Assembly: GCA_019634915.1 (NCBI GenBank)
Contig: JAHCAN010000016.1
Span: 1 to 64,000, forward strand
From: Steroidobacteraceae bacterium
Lineage (GTDB): Bacteria; Pseudomonadota; Gammaproteobacteria; Steroidobacterales; Steroidobacteraceae
DNA length: 64,000 nt
Reading direction: 5' to 3'
In this document: positions 27,562 to 37,124 of the stretch, one piece after another
Numbering within the stretch: position 1 is the stretch's first letter
How the letters are laid out: every line of letters starts with the position of its first letter
Made by a program: the position numbers and the translations under genes
The notes under the pieces: model-generated
What the model was told of the DNA's origin: nothing
Seen by the model: the letters and a program-made list of their open reading frames with translations, nothing else
Databases searched by the model: none

Positions 27562-27590
27562 TTGCCGGCGGCCTGCCGGCCCGCCATACT
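27562..27590 (+). promoter_or_regulatory. trp operon promoter
   Basis: TTGCCG at 27562-27567 and CATACT at 27585-27590 are separated by 17 nt. The trpL ATG at 27597 lies 7 nt after the -10, so transcription is predicted to start on it. No TrpR-type palindrome is obvious around the hexamers, so attenuation may be the main control. Confidence 0.65.
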
Positions 27591-27596
27591 GAACCC

Positions 27597-27647
27597 ATGC
27601 GCGTTCACGTCCACACGGCCCGTTGCTGGTGGTGGCCACACTCCTGA
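27597..27647 (+). CDS. trpL: trp operon leader peptide TrpL
   Basis: A 16-codon reading frame, MRVHVHTARCWWWPHS, with three consecutive tryptophan codons just before its stop. It lies between the trp promoter and an attenuator hairpin, ahead of trpE. In the classical mechanism, ribosome stalling at the Trp codons when charged tRNA-Trp is scarce lets the antiterminator form. The peptide is too short to be found by length filters. It appears to be translated from a leaderless 5' end. Confidence 0.93.
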   Translation: MRVHVHTARCWWWPHS

Positions 27648-27743
27648 CGGGGTGGGCGCTGACGTGACCGAATAGTTTTCCAGACTCCAGGTTTACGACA
27701 AGGCAGAACCCATCTCCGTCACTGACGGCGGTGGGTTTTTTTT
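27646..27743 (+). terminator. trp attenuator: alternative antiterminator and terminator hairpins
   Basis: Segment 3, CCCATCTCCGTC (27709-27720), can pair with either of two near-identical segments. Segment 4, GACGGCGGTGGG (27724-27735), gives a hairpin at 27707-27737 with an ACT loop and an eight-T run (27736-27743), a terminator. Segment 2, GACGGGGTGGG (27646-27656), can pair with segment 3 instead, giving the antiterminator. Segment 2 itself can pair with CCACACTCC at the end of trpL when the ribosome does not stall there. Confidence 0.9.
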
Positions 27744-27776
27744 GCGTGGCGGACAGCAACGGGTAATCGACAGAGG

Positions 27777-29158
27777 ATGCGTACGACTTTCGACATCGCC
27801 GGCGATCTCGATACGCCGGTTTCGGCCTTCATGAAGCTCGGGGCGTTCCAGCCGCGCTTCCTGCTCGAGAGCGTCGAGGGCGGCGAGCGCCTCGGGCGCT
27901 ATTCGTTCATCGGCTTCGGCGACAGCCTCGAATACCGGCTCGACAGCGACGCGCTGTACGTCGACGGCGTGCGCACGGATGCACCGCACGATCGCGACAC
28001 GCTGCTGGCGAGCCTGCGCGCGGCGCTCGCGCGCGCCGCGCGCCCGCTGCCCGAGATCCCGCAGGTGCCGCTCGCCGGCGGCCTGGTCGGCTATGCCGCC
28101 TACGATGTCGTGCGCTGGTTCGAGAAGCTGCCGGCGCGCGCCCGCGCGGCCGGCTCGCAGCCGCTGATGCACTATGTGGCGCCGCGTTCGCTGCTGGTGT
28201 TCGACCACCTGACGCGCGGTATCGCGGTGCTGCACGCGGGGCCGGACGGCGAGCGCGAGTCGCTGCGCCGCGAGATCGTGCGCGCGCTGCGCGGCGGGCT
28301 GCCGAACGGCATCAGGCACGGCCGGCACAGCGAACCGCAGCCGTCGCTGACGCGCGCGCAATACGTCGAGGGCGTGCGCAGCGCGCAGGCGTCGATCGCC
28401 GCGGGCGATGTCTACCAGCTCGTGCTGTCGGCGCGCTTCGCGGGCCGCCACGATCTCGATCCGTTCCAGGTCTATCGCGCACTGCGGCTGATCAATCCGT
28501 CGCCGTATCTCTATTTCTGCCGCCTCGGCAGCCGCTCGGTCGTCGGCTCCTCGCCCGAGGCGCTCGTGAAGCTGAGCGGCGCGAGCGCCGAACTGCGACC
28601 GATCGCGGGCACGCGCCCGCGCGGCGACGATCCCGCCGCCGATGCGGCGTACGAAGCCGCGCTGCGCGCCGATCCCAAGGAGAATGCCGAGCACGTGATG
28701 CTCGTCGATCTCGCGCGCAACGACCTCGGCCGCGTCGCCGGAGCCGGCAGCGTGCATGTCGAGCCGTATCGCGCGATCGAACGCTACAGCCACGTGATGC
28801 ACATGGTCAGCGGCGTGCACGGCACGCTCGCGCCGGGCCGCGATGCGTTCGACCTGTTCGCGGCGACCTTTCCCGCCGGCACGCTGGTCGGTGCGCCGAA
28901 AGTGCGTGCGATGCAGCTGATCGACGAACTCGAGCCGGTGCGGCGCGGCCTGTACGGCGGCACGATCGGCTACTTCGGTGCGCACGGCGACATGGACCAG
29001 GCGATCACGATCCGCACGCTCGTGTTCGACGGCGACGAGTACAGCTTCCAGGCCGGCGCCGGCATCGTCGCCGACAGCAATCCCGATGCCGAGTACGACG
29101 AGGTGCGGGCCAAGGGTGCGGCGCTGGTGCGCGCGCTCGCGCTGGCGGAGGCGGGACT

Positions 29159-29162
<4 letters not shown>
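27777..29162 (+). CDS. trpE: Anthranilate synthase component I (TrpE)
   Basis: 461 residues. The N-terminal regulatory domain has [20 protein letters not shown], including the LLES element of the tryptophan feedback site. The catalytic domain includes [32 protein letters not shown] and the [19 protein letters not shown] / [15 protein letters not shown] segments. It converts chorismate and ammonia, supplied by TrpG, to anthranilate. The gene follows the attenuator by 33 nt. An AGAGG directly abuts the ATG, closer than ideal. The stop overlaps the trpG GTG as GTGA. Confidence 0.96.
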
Positions 29163-29732
<570 letters not shown>

Positions 29733-29740
<8 letters not shown>

Positions 29741-30749
29741 CTTGCTGCAGCGGCTGATCGATCGCGAGGACATCGGCGAGGCCGGCGCCGCCGAGCTGCT
29801 CGGCGCGTTGACCGCCGACGAGCTGTCGCCGGCCGTGGCCGGCGCCCTGCTCGTCGCATTGCAGGCCAAGGGCGTCTCGGCCGCCGAGCTGCGCGGCCTC
29901 GCGCTCGGCATGCGCGCGCGCGCGCGGCGGCCGCGGATCGCGCCCGGCGCGCCGACGATCGATATCGTCGGCACCGGCGGCGACAATTCCGGCAGCGTCA
30001 ATCTGTCGACCGGCAGTGCGCTGCTCGCTGCGGCCTGCGGATTGCGGGTCGTCAAGCACGGCAACCGCTCGATCTCGAGCCGCACCGGCAGTGCCGACGT
30101 GCTCGCGGCACTCGGCCTCGCGCTGCCGCTCGACGAGACGGCGGCGGGCGCGCTGCTCGAGGCCTGCGGTTTCACGTTCCTGTTCGCGCCGCACTATCAC
30201 CCGGCGATGAAGGCGATCGCGCCGGTGCGCGCGGCGCTCGGCGTGCGCACGGTGTTCAATATCCTTGGCCCGCTGATGAATCCGGCCGAGCCGCCGTTCC
30301 ATCTGCTCGGCGCCTACAGCGCGCCGGTCGCGCGGCTGATGGCCGAGACGCTCGCCGGCATGCCGATCGAGCGTGCGTTCGTCGTGCACGGCGCCGCGGG
30401 CTGGGACGAGCCGACGCCGGTCGGCGAGTTCCTGCTGCTCGACGTGCGGCCGGGCCGCGTCGTCGAATCGATCTGCGATCCGCGTTCGGCCGGGCTCGAG
30501 CGCTGCACCGCCGAGGCGCTCGCGGGCGACGATGCCGCGTTCAATGCCGCGGCGCTGGCGCGCACGCTGCGCGGCGCCGAGCGCGGTGCGCTGCGCGATG
30601 CGCTCGCGCTCGGCGCGGGGCTCGCGCTTGAGCTGACCGGCACGGTGGACAGCCTGCGCGCCGGCATCGCGCGGGCCTGCGAGGCGCTCGACGACGGGCG
30701 CGCGGGTCGTGTGCTCGATGCGCTCGCCACGCAGGCGGTCCCGGCATGA
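29733..30749 (+). CDS. trpD: Anthranilate phosphoribosyltransferase (TrpD)
   Basis: 338 residues from a GTG start inside the end of trpG. The phosphoribosyl pyrophosphate loop is [20 protein letters not shown], followed by [20 protein letters not shown]. The hallmark [20 protein letters not shown] and [11 protein letters not shown] complete the family signature. It transfers phosphoribose to anthranilate. The trpC ATG overlaps its stop as ATGA. Confidence 0.96.
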
Positions 30750-31582
30750 ACGCGACCGGCGGCGATTTCCTCGCGACGATGGCTGCAGCGAGCCGTGCGC
30801 GGGTCACCGCGGCGATCGCCGGATGCCCGCGCGCGGCGATGGAGCGGCGCGCGCTCGCGAGCCCGCCGCCGCCGGCGCTCACGCTGTCGCGCGAAGGCTT
30901 CGACATCATCGCCGAACTCAAGCTGCGCTCGCCCGCCGCCGGCCAGCTGCGTGTACCGGCGGCCGGGGATGTCGGCGCGCGCGTGCAGGCTTATGCCGCG
31001 GCCGGCGCCGTGGCTGTCTCGGTGCTGACCGAGCCGGACCGCTTCGACGGATCGCTCGCGCATCTCGAGGCCGCGGCGCAAGCCTTGCGTCCGGCCGGCG
31101 TGCCGGCGATGCGCAAGGACTTTCTCGTCGATCCCTACCAGGTGATGGAGGCGCGCGCGGCAGGCGCGGGTGGCGTGCTCGCGATCCTGCGCATGCTCGA
31201 TCGCGGCACGATCGCGGCACTGCTCGACACTGCAGCGGCGCTCGGGTTGTTCGTGCTGCTCGAGGCCTTCGACGAGACCGACATCGCGTTCGCGCAGGAC
31301 CTGCTCGCCGGGGCGCGCGGCCGCGTGCTGCTCGGCGTGAACTGCCGCGACCTCGTCACATTGCAGGTCGTGCCGGGGCGGCTCGAGGCGCTGGCAGCGC
31401 GCCTGCCGGCGGAATGGCCGCGCGTCGCCGAGAGCGGCCTCGAAACGGCGGCCGACGCGGCGCGGCTGGCCCGCGCGGGCTATCAGCTCGCGCTGGTCGG
31501 CAGCGCGCTGATGAAAGAGGCGTCGCCCGGCGCGCTGCTGCGTGACATGCTGGCGGCCGGGCGCGGCGAAGCGGTGTCGTGA
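30746..31582 (+). CDS. trpC: Indole-3-glycerol phosphate synthase (TrpC)
   Basis: 278 residues, a (beta/alpha)8 barrel without a fused TrpF domain. Key segments: IIAELKLRSPAAGQL (the ELKxxSP catalytic Lys), VSVLTEPDRFDGSLAHLEAA, RKDFLVDPYQVMEARAAGAG, LLGVNCRDLVTL and AESGLETAAD. It closes the indole ring from CdRP. Note the usual SPSKG is SPAAG here, a common variant. Coupled to trpD by ATGA and to trpF by GTGA. Confidence 0.95.
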   Translation: MNATGGDFLATMAAASRARVTAAIAGCPRAAMERRALASPPPPALTLSREGFDIIAELKLRSPAAGQLRVPAAGDVGARVQAYAAAGAVAVSVLTEPDRFDGSLAHLEAAAQALRPAGVPAMRKDFLVDPYQVMEARAAGAGGVLAILRMLDRGTIAALLDTAAALGLFVLLEAFDETDIAFAQDLLAGARGRVLLGVNCRDLVTLQVVPGRLEALAARLPAEWPRVAESGLETAADAARLARAGYQLALVGSALMKEASPGALLRDMLAAGRGEAVS

Positions 31583-32184
31583 ACACGAGGCTCTGGGTCA
31601 AGATCTGCGGCGCGACCTCGCCGGAGGCCGTGGCGGCGGCGCTCGATGCGGGCGCCGACGCGATCGGTTTCGTGTTCGCGCCTTCGGTGCGCCGGGTCGA
31701 GCCGGCGCAGGCCGCGAAACTCGCGGCGCCGGCGCGCGGCCGCCTGTGCTGCGTCGCGGTCATGCAGCACCCCGCGCAGGACGAGGTCGACCAGGTGCTC
31801 GAGGAGTTCCGGCCCGACCTGCTGCAGACCGACGGCGACGATTTCGATGCGCTCGAGCTGCCCGCGACGCTCGGGCGCCTGCCGGTGCTGCGCGCCGGCC
31901 ATGAGTGGCCGGCGACGCTACCGGTGCGCGCGTTGTTCGAGGGCCCGGTCAGTGGCAGCGGTGCGCTGGCCGACTGGTCGCGCGCGGCCGAACTGCGCGC
32001 GCGCGGTGTCGCCGTCGTGCTGGCCGGCGGCCTCTCGCCCGACAACGTCGACGCGGCGGTGCGCGCGGCGCGTCCGTACGGCGTCGATGTGTCGAGCGGC
32101 GTCGAGAGCGCGCCGGGCGTCAAGTGCACGGGGAAGATCGCGAGATTCGTGGCGGCGGCACGTGTCGCCGGACGGGAGAGTTGA
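31579..32184 (+). CDS. trpF: Phosphoribosylanthranilate isomerase (TrpF)
   Basis: 201 residues from a GTG overlapping the trpC stop. The catalytic Cys lies in VKICGATSPEAV at the N terminus; GADAIGFVFAPSVRRV and LAGGLSPDNVDAAV with GVDVSSGVESAPGVK near the end are diagnostic, including the catalytic Asp region. It isomerises N-(5-phosphoribosyl)anthranilate to CdRP. GGAGAG in its last codons is the ribosome binding site for trpB. Confidence 0.95.
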   Translation: MNTRLWVKICGATSPEAVAAALDAGADAIGFVFAPSVRRVEPAQAAKLAAPARGRLCCVAVMQHPAQDEVDQVLEEFRPDLLQTDGDDFDALELPATLGRLPVLRAGHEWPATLPVRALFEGPVSGSGALADWSRAAELRARGVAVVLAGGLSPDNVDAAVRAARPYGVDVSSGVESAPGVKCTGKIARFVAAARVAGRES

Positions 32185-32187
32185 AGC

Positions 32188-33441
32188 ATGACAGCGACGG
32201 GCGCCGCAGCGCGCGCACAACTGCTGGCCGATGCCATCGCCGGGAAATTCCCCGACGAGGGCGGCCGCTATGGTCCCTTCGGCGGGCGCTACGTGCCCGA
32301 GACGCTGATCCCGGCCATCGAGCGCCTCGAGGCCGGCCTGCGCGAGCATCTGCACGCGGCCGACTTCCAGCGCGAGCTGGCGGACGAACTGCGCAGCTGG
32401 GTCGGGCGCCCGACCGCGCTGACGCATGCGCCGCGCCTCGGCGCGCGCTGGGGTGCCGATGTCTGGCTCAAGCGCGAGGATCTCGCGCATACCGGCGCGC
32501 ACAAGATCAACAATGCGATCGGCCAGGCGCTGCTCGCGAAACGCCTCGGCGCGCGGCGCGTGGTCGCGGAAACCGGCGCGGGCCAGCACGGTGTCGCAAG
32601 CGCCGCGGCCTGCGCGCGCGTCGGCCTGCCGTGCACCGTGTACATGGGCGCGGTCGACATGGAGCGCCAGGCGCCGAACGTCGGGCGCATGCGGCTGCTC
32701 GGTGCCGAGGTCGTCGCGGTCACGACCGGGGACCGCACGCTGCGCGCGGCGGTCGATGAAGCGCTGCGCGACTGGGTCACCGATCCGCTCGGCACCTATT
32801 ACCTGCTCGGCTCGGCGATCGGGCCGCATCCGTATCCGTATCTCGTGCGCGAGCTGCAGACCGTGATCGGCCGCGAGGCGCGCGCGCAGCTGCTCGAGCG
32901 CGCCGGCGCGCTGCCCGATGCGCTGATCGCCTGCGTCGGCGGCGGCTCGAACTCGATCGGCCTGTTCCATCCGTTCATCGCCGACGCCGCGGTCGAGATC
33001 CTCGGCATCGAAGCCGGCGGCCGGGGACCTGCGCTCGGCGAGAATTCCGCGACGCTCGCGCTCGGCCGGCCGGGCGTGCTGCAGGGCACGTATTCGCTGC
33101 TGCTGCAGGACGAGCACGGCCAGATCCAGGAAACGCATTCGGTCTCGGCCGGTCTCGACTATCCCGGCGTCGGTCCCGAGCATGCGCTGCTGCAGGCTGC
33201 GGGCCGCGTCAGTTACGAGGCCGTCAGCGACACGGAGGCGCTCGCCGCGGTGCAGGAGTGCTGCGAAGCCGAGGGAATACTGCCGGCGCTCGAGAGCGCG
33301 CATGCACTCGCCGGCGCGCGCCGCTGGGCGCAGGCGCATCCGGGCAAGCGCATCCTGATCGGGCTGTCCGGCCGCGGCGACAAGGACATGCCGACATTGC
33401 AGAGCACGCTGATCGTACAGCTCGAAGCGGGGCGCCCGTGA
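32188..33441 (+). CDS. trpB: Tryptophan synthase beta subunit (TrpB)
   Basis: 417 residues. The PLP lysine is in HTGAHKINN; AETGAGQHGVA and VGGGSNSIGLFHPF bind cofactor and indole. YFGGRYVPETL-like start is present as FGGRYVPETLIPAI. It makes tryptophan from indole and serine and partners with TrpA. Starts 3 nt after trpF with GGAGAG upstream; stop overlaps the trpA GTG as GTGA. Confidence 0.97.
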   Translation: MTATGAAARAQLLADAIAGKFPDEGGRYGPFGGRYVPETLIPAIERLEAGLREHLHAADFQRELADELRSWVGRPTALTHAPRLGARWGADVWLKREDLAHTGAHKINNAIGQALLAKRLGARRVVAETGAGQHGVASAAACARVGLPCTVYMGAVDMERQAPNVGRMRLLGAEVVAVTTGDRTLRAAVDEALRDWVTDPLGTYYLLGSAIGPHPYPYLVRELQTVIGREARAQLLERAGALPDALIACVGGGSNSIGLFHPFIADAAVEILGIEAGGRGPALGENSATLALGRPGVLQGTYSLLLQDEHGQIQETHSVSAGLDYPGVGPEHALLQAAGRVSYEAVSDTEALAAVQECCEAEGILPALESAHALAGARRWAQAHPGKRILIGLSGRGDKDMPTLQSTLIVQLEAGRP

Positions 33442-34232
33442 CCGCGCCCGCCAACGTGCCCGTGGCGCACGAGCGCATCGGCGCCGCGATCCGCGCGGCC
33501 GCCGCGCACGGCCCCGCGCTGGTCGCGTTCATGACCGCGGGCTTCCCGCGCCGCGAGCAGTTCCGTGTGCAGCTCGCGGCGGTCGCCGATGCGGCCGACG
33601 TCGTCGAGATCGGCGTGCCGTTCACCGACCCGATGGCCGACGGCGTCACGATCCAGCGCTCGAGCCGCGAGGCGCTCGCGCAGGGCGTCACGCTCGCCTG
33701 GATACTCGATGAGCTCGCGGCGATGCCGCCGGTGCCGGCGCCGCTGCTGCTGATGAGCTATCTCAATCCGCTGCTGTCGTATGGCTACGCGGCGCTCGCG
33801 GCCGCCGCGGAGCGCGCACGCGTCGCGGGTTTCATCGTGCCCGACCTGCCGTTCGACGAAGGCGGCGAGCTCGCCGCCGCGCTCGAGGCGCGCGGCATCG
33901 CGCTCGTGCAGATGGCGACGCCGGTGACGACACGCGAGCGGCTCGCGAAGGTCTGCGGCGCGAGCCGCGGCTTCGTCTATGCCGTGACGATGACCGGCAC
34001 GACGGGCCGCAACGTCGCGGTGCCCGACGACGTGCTCGCCTATCTCGGCCGGGTGCGCGCCGTGTCGCGCGTGCCGGTGTGCGCGGGCTTCGGCATCCGC
34101 TCGCGCGAGCAGGTGGAGCGGCTCGCCGGGCACGTCGACGGCGTGGTCGTCGGCTCGGCGCTGGTCGAGGTGCTCGAGCGCGGCGAGGATCCGGCGGCCT
34201 GGCTGCGCGCACTGCGGCCGACACGCGCATGA
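33438..34232 (+). CDS. trpA: Tryptophan synthase alpha subunit (TrpA)
   Basis: 264 residues from a GTG overlapping the trpB stop. The family signatures are VEIGVPFTDPMADGVTIQRS, with the catalytic Asp, and GFIVPDLPFDEGGELAAAL. VCAGFGIRSREQVERLA contributes to phosphate binding. It splits indoleglycerol phosphate and channels indole to TrpB. It ends the biosynthetic set, and its stop overlaps an exporter gene as ATGA. Confidence 0.96.
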   Translation: MTAPANVPVAHERIGAAIRAAAAHGPALVAFMTAGFPRREQFRVQLAAVADAADVVEIGVPFTDPMADGVTIQRSSREALAQGVTLAWILDELAAMPPVPAPLLLMSYLNPLLSYGYAALAAAAERARVAGFIVPDLPFDEGGELAAALEARGIALVQMATPVTTRERLAKVCGASRGFVYAVTMTGTTGRNVAVPDDVLAYLGRVRAVSRVPVCAGFGIRSREQVERLAGHVDGVVVGSALVEVLERGEDPAAWLRALRPTRA

Positions 34233-35431
34233 GCCACGAACGCGCGCCGCGACCCACGCTCGGGCTCGCGGCTTTGCTCGCTTTCCTGTCGATGGTGAGT
34301 CCGTTCTCGCTCGACACGTTCTTTCCGTCGTTCCCGGCGATCGCGCACGAGTTCTCGCTGAGCGCGCTGCAGTTGCAGCAGACGCTGACCGCCTACCTCG
34401 TGCCGTATGCGCTGACGATGCTGCTGCACGGGCCGCTGTCGGACGCCTACGGGCGGCGGCGCGTGATCCTCTCGGGCATGGCGCTGTACACGCTCGCCTC
34501 GCTCGCCTGCGCGCTCGCGCCGGATTTCGCGATGCTGCTCGTGTTCCGCGCGATGCAGGGCGCGACCGCCGGCGCCGGCATGGTGGTCGCACGCGCCGTC
34601 GTGCGTGACCTGTACGCGGGCCACGATGCGCAGCGGCTGATGTCGCTGATCACGATGCTGTTCGGTTTCGCGCCCGCGGTCGCACCGGTGATCGGCGGCT
34701 GGGTGCACGTCGCGTTCGGCTGGCGTGCGGTGTTCGTGTTCCTCGTCGCGCTCGGCCTCGTGATGCTGCTCGTCAGCTGGTGGCGGCTGCCGGAGACGCA
34801 TCCGCCCGAGCGGCGCTTCGCATTCCAGTTCAGCGCGCTGCTGTCGATTTCGCGGCGCATCCTCGGCCACCGCGAGTTCCTGCTGCTGTCGCTCGCGAGC
34901 GGGCTGCACTTCGCGTCGGTGATCGCCTATATCGGCGCGGCGCCCGCGATCGTCCTCGAGCGCTGGCAGTTCGGCGAGACACAGTTCGCGATGCTGTTCT
35001 TCCCGGTGATCGGCGGCTTCGTCGCCGGGGCGTTCGCGTCGGGGCGCATGGCCGGACGGATCAGCTCGTGGGCGCAGTGCCGGATCGGCTACCTGATCTC
35101 GATCGCCGGCGGAGCGGTGTCGAGCGCCGCGCTCGCGCTGTACCCGGCCTTGCCGATTCCGCTGCAGCAGCTGTGCATTTTCACGATCGCGTTCGGCGTG
35201 CAGGTCGTCTCGCCGATCATCACGTTGCGCCTGCTGGATCTCTTTCCGGACACCCGCGGCGCCGTGTCCTCGGTGCAGGCCTTCGTCGCGATCCTGATCG
35301 CGGCGGCGACGATGGGCCTAGTCGTCCCCGCGCTGCACGGCTCGCTGCTGCTGCTCGCGATCGGCGCGCTGGCCGGGGCGCTGGCGGGCTGGAGCCTGTG
35401 GCGCGTGGCGCAGCCGGCCCCGGCGCGGTAG
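34229..35431 (+). CDS. Bcr/CflA-type MFS exporter coupled to the trp operon
   Basis: 400 residues with 12 predicted membrane helices. The first helix pair reads FLSMVSPFSLDTFFPSFPAI; the loop motif GPLSDAYGRRRVILSG and helix 5 GVAPVIGG-like segment FGFAPAVAPVIGG are typical of Bcr/CflA drug:proton antiporters. The ATG overlaps the trpA stop as ATGA, so it is translated with tryptophan synthase. The context suggests export of tryptophan, a precursor or an aromatic toxic compound rather than a classical drug, but that is inference. Confidence 0.9.
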   Translation: MSHERAPRPTLGLAALLAFLSMVSPFSLDTFFPSFPAIAHEFSLSALQLQQTLTAYLVPYALTMLLHGPLSDAYGRRRVILSGMALYTLASLACALAPDFAMLLVFRAMQGATAGAGMVVARAVVRDLYAGHDAQRLMSLITMLFGFAPAVAPVIGGWVHVAFGWRAVFVFLVALGLVMLLVSWWRLPETHPPERRFAFQFSALLSISRRILGHREFLLLSLASGLHFASVIAYIGAAPAIVLERWQFGETQFAMLFFPVIGGFVAGAFASGRMAGRISSWAQCRIGYLISIAGGAVSSAALALYPALPIPLQQLCIFTIAFGVQVVSPIITLRLLDLFPDTRGAVSSVQAFVAILIAAATMGLVVPALHGSLLLLAIGALAGALAGWSLWRVAQPAPAR

Positions 35432-35479
35432 ATTCGGCCTGGCCGCACAGGGGCGGGCAGCACAGGCGGGCCAGCAGGC

Positions 35480-36181
35480 ATGGACGACGTCGAAGTCATC
35501 ACGGTGGCAAGCCGGTTTCGCGGGCCGGACCGGTCCGCCAATGGCGGCTATTTCGCGGGCCTCGTGTCGGCGCGCTCGAGCGCGCCGATCACGCTGCGCC
35601 TGCTGGCGCCGCCACCGCTCGACGAGCCGCTGTTGCTGCAGCGTGACGGCAGCGCCCTGCGTGTCGTCTACGACGACACCGTGATCGCCGAGGCGCGCGC
35701 GATCGACGGCGGGCTGCCGGCCGCGCCCGTGCCGCCGCATTATGAGGCGGCGCTGGAAGCCTCGCGCCACTACGCGGGATTCCACGGTGCGGCCTACCCG
35801 CACTGCTTCGTCTGTGGCGCGCTGCGCGAGCGTGGCGACGGCCTGCGCATCTTCGCGGGCCCGTGGCGGGACGGCATGGTCGCCGCTCCGTGGGTGCCCG
35901 ACGCTTCGCTCGCGGCCGACGACGGCAAGGTGGCTGCCGAGTTCATGTCGGCGGCGCTCGACTGCCCGGGCTATTTCGCGACCCAGCTCGACCTGCCGCT
36001 GCTGCTCGGCGAGTTCACCGTGCACATCGACCGGCGCGTGCACATCGACGAGCCCTGCGTCGTGGTCGGCTGGCGGCTCGGCTCGAGCGGCCGCAAGCAC
36101 GTGGTCGGCACGGCGCTGTACGACGAGGATGGCGAGCTGTGCGCGCGGGCGCGCGGCCTCTGGATCGAGCCGCGGAGCTGA
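35480..36181 (+). CDS. Hotdog-fold thioesterase-like protein
   Basis: 233 residues. Two hotdog-like halves are suggested: the first with SRFRGPDRSANGGYFAGLVS, the second with AEFMSAALDCPGYFATQLDL and GWRLGSSGRKHVVGTALYDE. Between them is a Cys pair PHCFVCGALRERGDGLRI resembling a short zinc or structural knuckle seen in some acyl-CoA thioesterase-like proteins. Catalytic residues cannot be assigned. It stands alone between the exporter gene and the degraded ORF6N region. Confidence 0.65.
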   Translation: MDDVEVITVASRFRGPDRSANGGYFAGLVSARSSAPITLRLLAPPPLDEPLLLQRDGSALRVVYDDTVIAEARAIDGGLPAAPVPPHYEAALEASRHYAGFHGAAYPHCFVCGALRERGDGLRIFAGPWRDGMVAAPWVPDASLAADDGKVAAEFMSAALDCPGYFATQLDLPLLLGEFTVHIDRRVHIDEPCVVVGWRLGSSGRKHVVGTALYDEDGELCARARGLWIEPRS

Positions 36182-36222
36182 CCGGGGGACTGCGATGAGG
36201 CGCAGCAGGCAGTCCGTTCGGC

Positions 36223-36546
36223 GTGCTCGCCTACGGCGTCGCTACCAAAGTCCTGAACCAGGCTGTCGAGCGCAACGCAGAACGGTTTCCCGAGGACTTC
36301 GTGTGCCGGCTCGAGCGCCCTGAGCTCGAGGCATTGAACCGGTCACAGCCTGTGACCGGCTCCCGGGAGTATCGCGACCCGCGCTTTCCGCCCTTCGCCT
36401 TCACCGAGCACGGCGCTATCCAGGCCGCGAACGTGCTCAACAGTCCCCGTGCGGTGGAAATGGGCGTTTGCAAGTGGCTGATGGCCCAGCCAAAAAGCTG
36501 CGCCGAACTGCGGCTGCCTACTTCGGGTCGGACAGGTCAGCGGTAA
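36223..36546 (+). pseudogene. ORF6N/KilA-N-associated domain fragment, truncated at both ends
   Basis: About 107 codons remain. YGVATKVLNQAVERNAERFP and FAFTEHGAIQAANVLNSPRA match the middle of ORF6N (phage antirepressor-like) domains, and EDFVCRL is the following motif. The N-terminal DRDLAALYG part is absent, and after VEMGV the frame runs into unrelated sequence. It is an inverted, diverged copy of the minus-strand gene at 36518-37021. No start signal is present. Likely a relic left by a mobile element or prophage. Confidence 0.75.
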
Positions 36547-36805
36547 AGCCGATGGCGCGGCGCTTCGGTGCCGGTGGGTTCATCAGCTGGCGGATGGCCG
36601 AGAGGATGGCGGCGATGGCCTCGTCGTGGGAAACGAGCTTCTTTTCGATGCGCGCTTCGAGCTGGTCCAGACGCCGGGCCAGCTCCTGGTTGGAGGTCAG
36701 CAGCTCGCGCAGCTGCACGAACGCGCGGACGACATGCACGCCCATCTCCACGGCGCGCGGGCTGTTGAGCACGTTGGCGGCCTGGATAGCGCCGTGCTCG
36801 GTGAA
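36400..36805. repeat. Inverted pair of 68-bp segments from two ORF6N copies
   Basis: 36400-36467 on the plus strand and the reverse complement of 36738-36805 match at 62 of 68 positions. Most differences fall at third codon positions, so both copies were once under coding selection. They are coding homology, not terminal repeats of a transposon. Confidence 0.8.
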
Positions 36806-37021
36806 CGCCCAGGGGGCCTTGCGGTGGCCGCCGCGGCCGGTGGTCTTTGATGTCGCAATTTGCGACATCAAAGCCTGCTGCTCGGCCGGAGTGAGCTGGA
36901 ACACGAAGTCCTCCGGGAACCGAGCGGCGTTGCGCCGGACCTGCTCGTTCAGGCGCGCGGTGGTGACGCCGTAGAGGGCGGCGAGGTCGCGGTCCAGGAT
37001 CACGCGCTGACGGCGCAGCAC
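36518..37021 (-). CDS. ORF6N domain protein (phage antirepressor-like), possibly 5'-truncated
   Basis: 167 residues from a GTG at 37021. The domain reads LRRQRVILDRDLAALYGVTT, RLNEQVRRNAARFPEDFVFQ and WAFTEHGAIQAANVLNSPRA, followed by a coiled coil (about 110-150). ORF6N domains occur in phage- and plasmid-borne regulators, often as antirepressors. The preceding codons still encode AVADIPRAIL, the normal N-terminal edge of the domain, but no ATG or GTG occurs in frame there, suggesting that the original 5' end was lost. Function of this copy is uncertain. Confidence 0.7.
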   Translation of the reverse strand: MLRRQRVILDRDLAALYGVTTARLNEQVRRNAARFPEDFVFQLTPAEQQALMSQIATSKTTGRGGHRKAPWAFTEHGAIQAANVLNSPRAVEMGVHVVRAFVQLRELLTSNQELARRLDQLEARIEKKLVSHDEAIAAILSAIRQLMNPPAPKRRAIGFTADLSDPK

Positions 37022-37124
37022 GAGGATGGCGCGGGGGATGTCGGCGACGGCCGGCGCGCATCGGTCAAATCGAAGACGGGGTCAGGAAGGTCTTTCCAGC
37101 CCTACCCAGGCATATGAGGATCGC

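Noticed and set aside
36400..36805. Inverted repeats as insertion sequence ends
   Set aside because: The matching segments are coding parts of two ORF6N copies, with differences mostly at third positions; no transposase or target duplication is seen.
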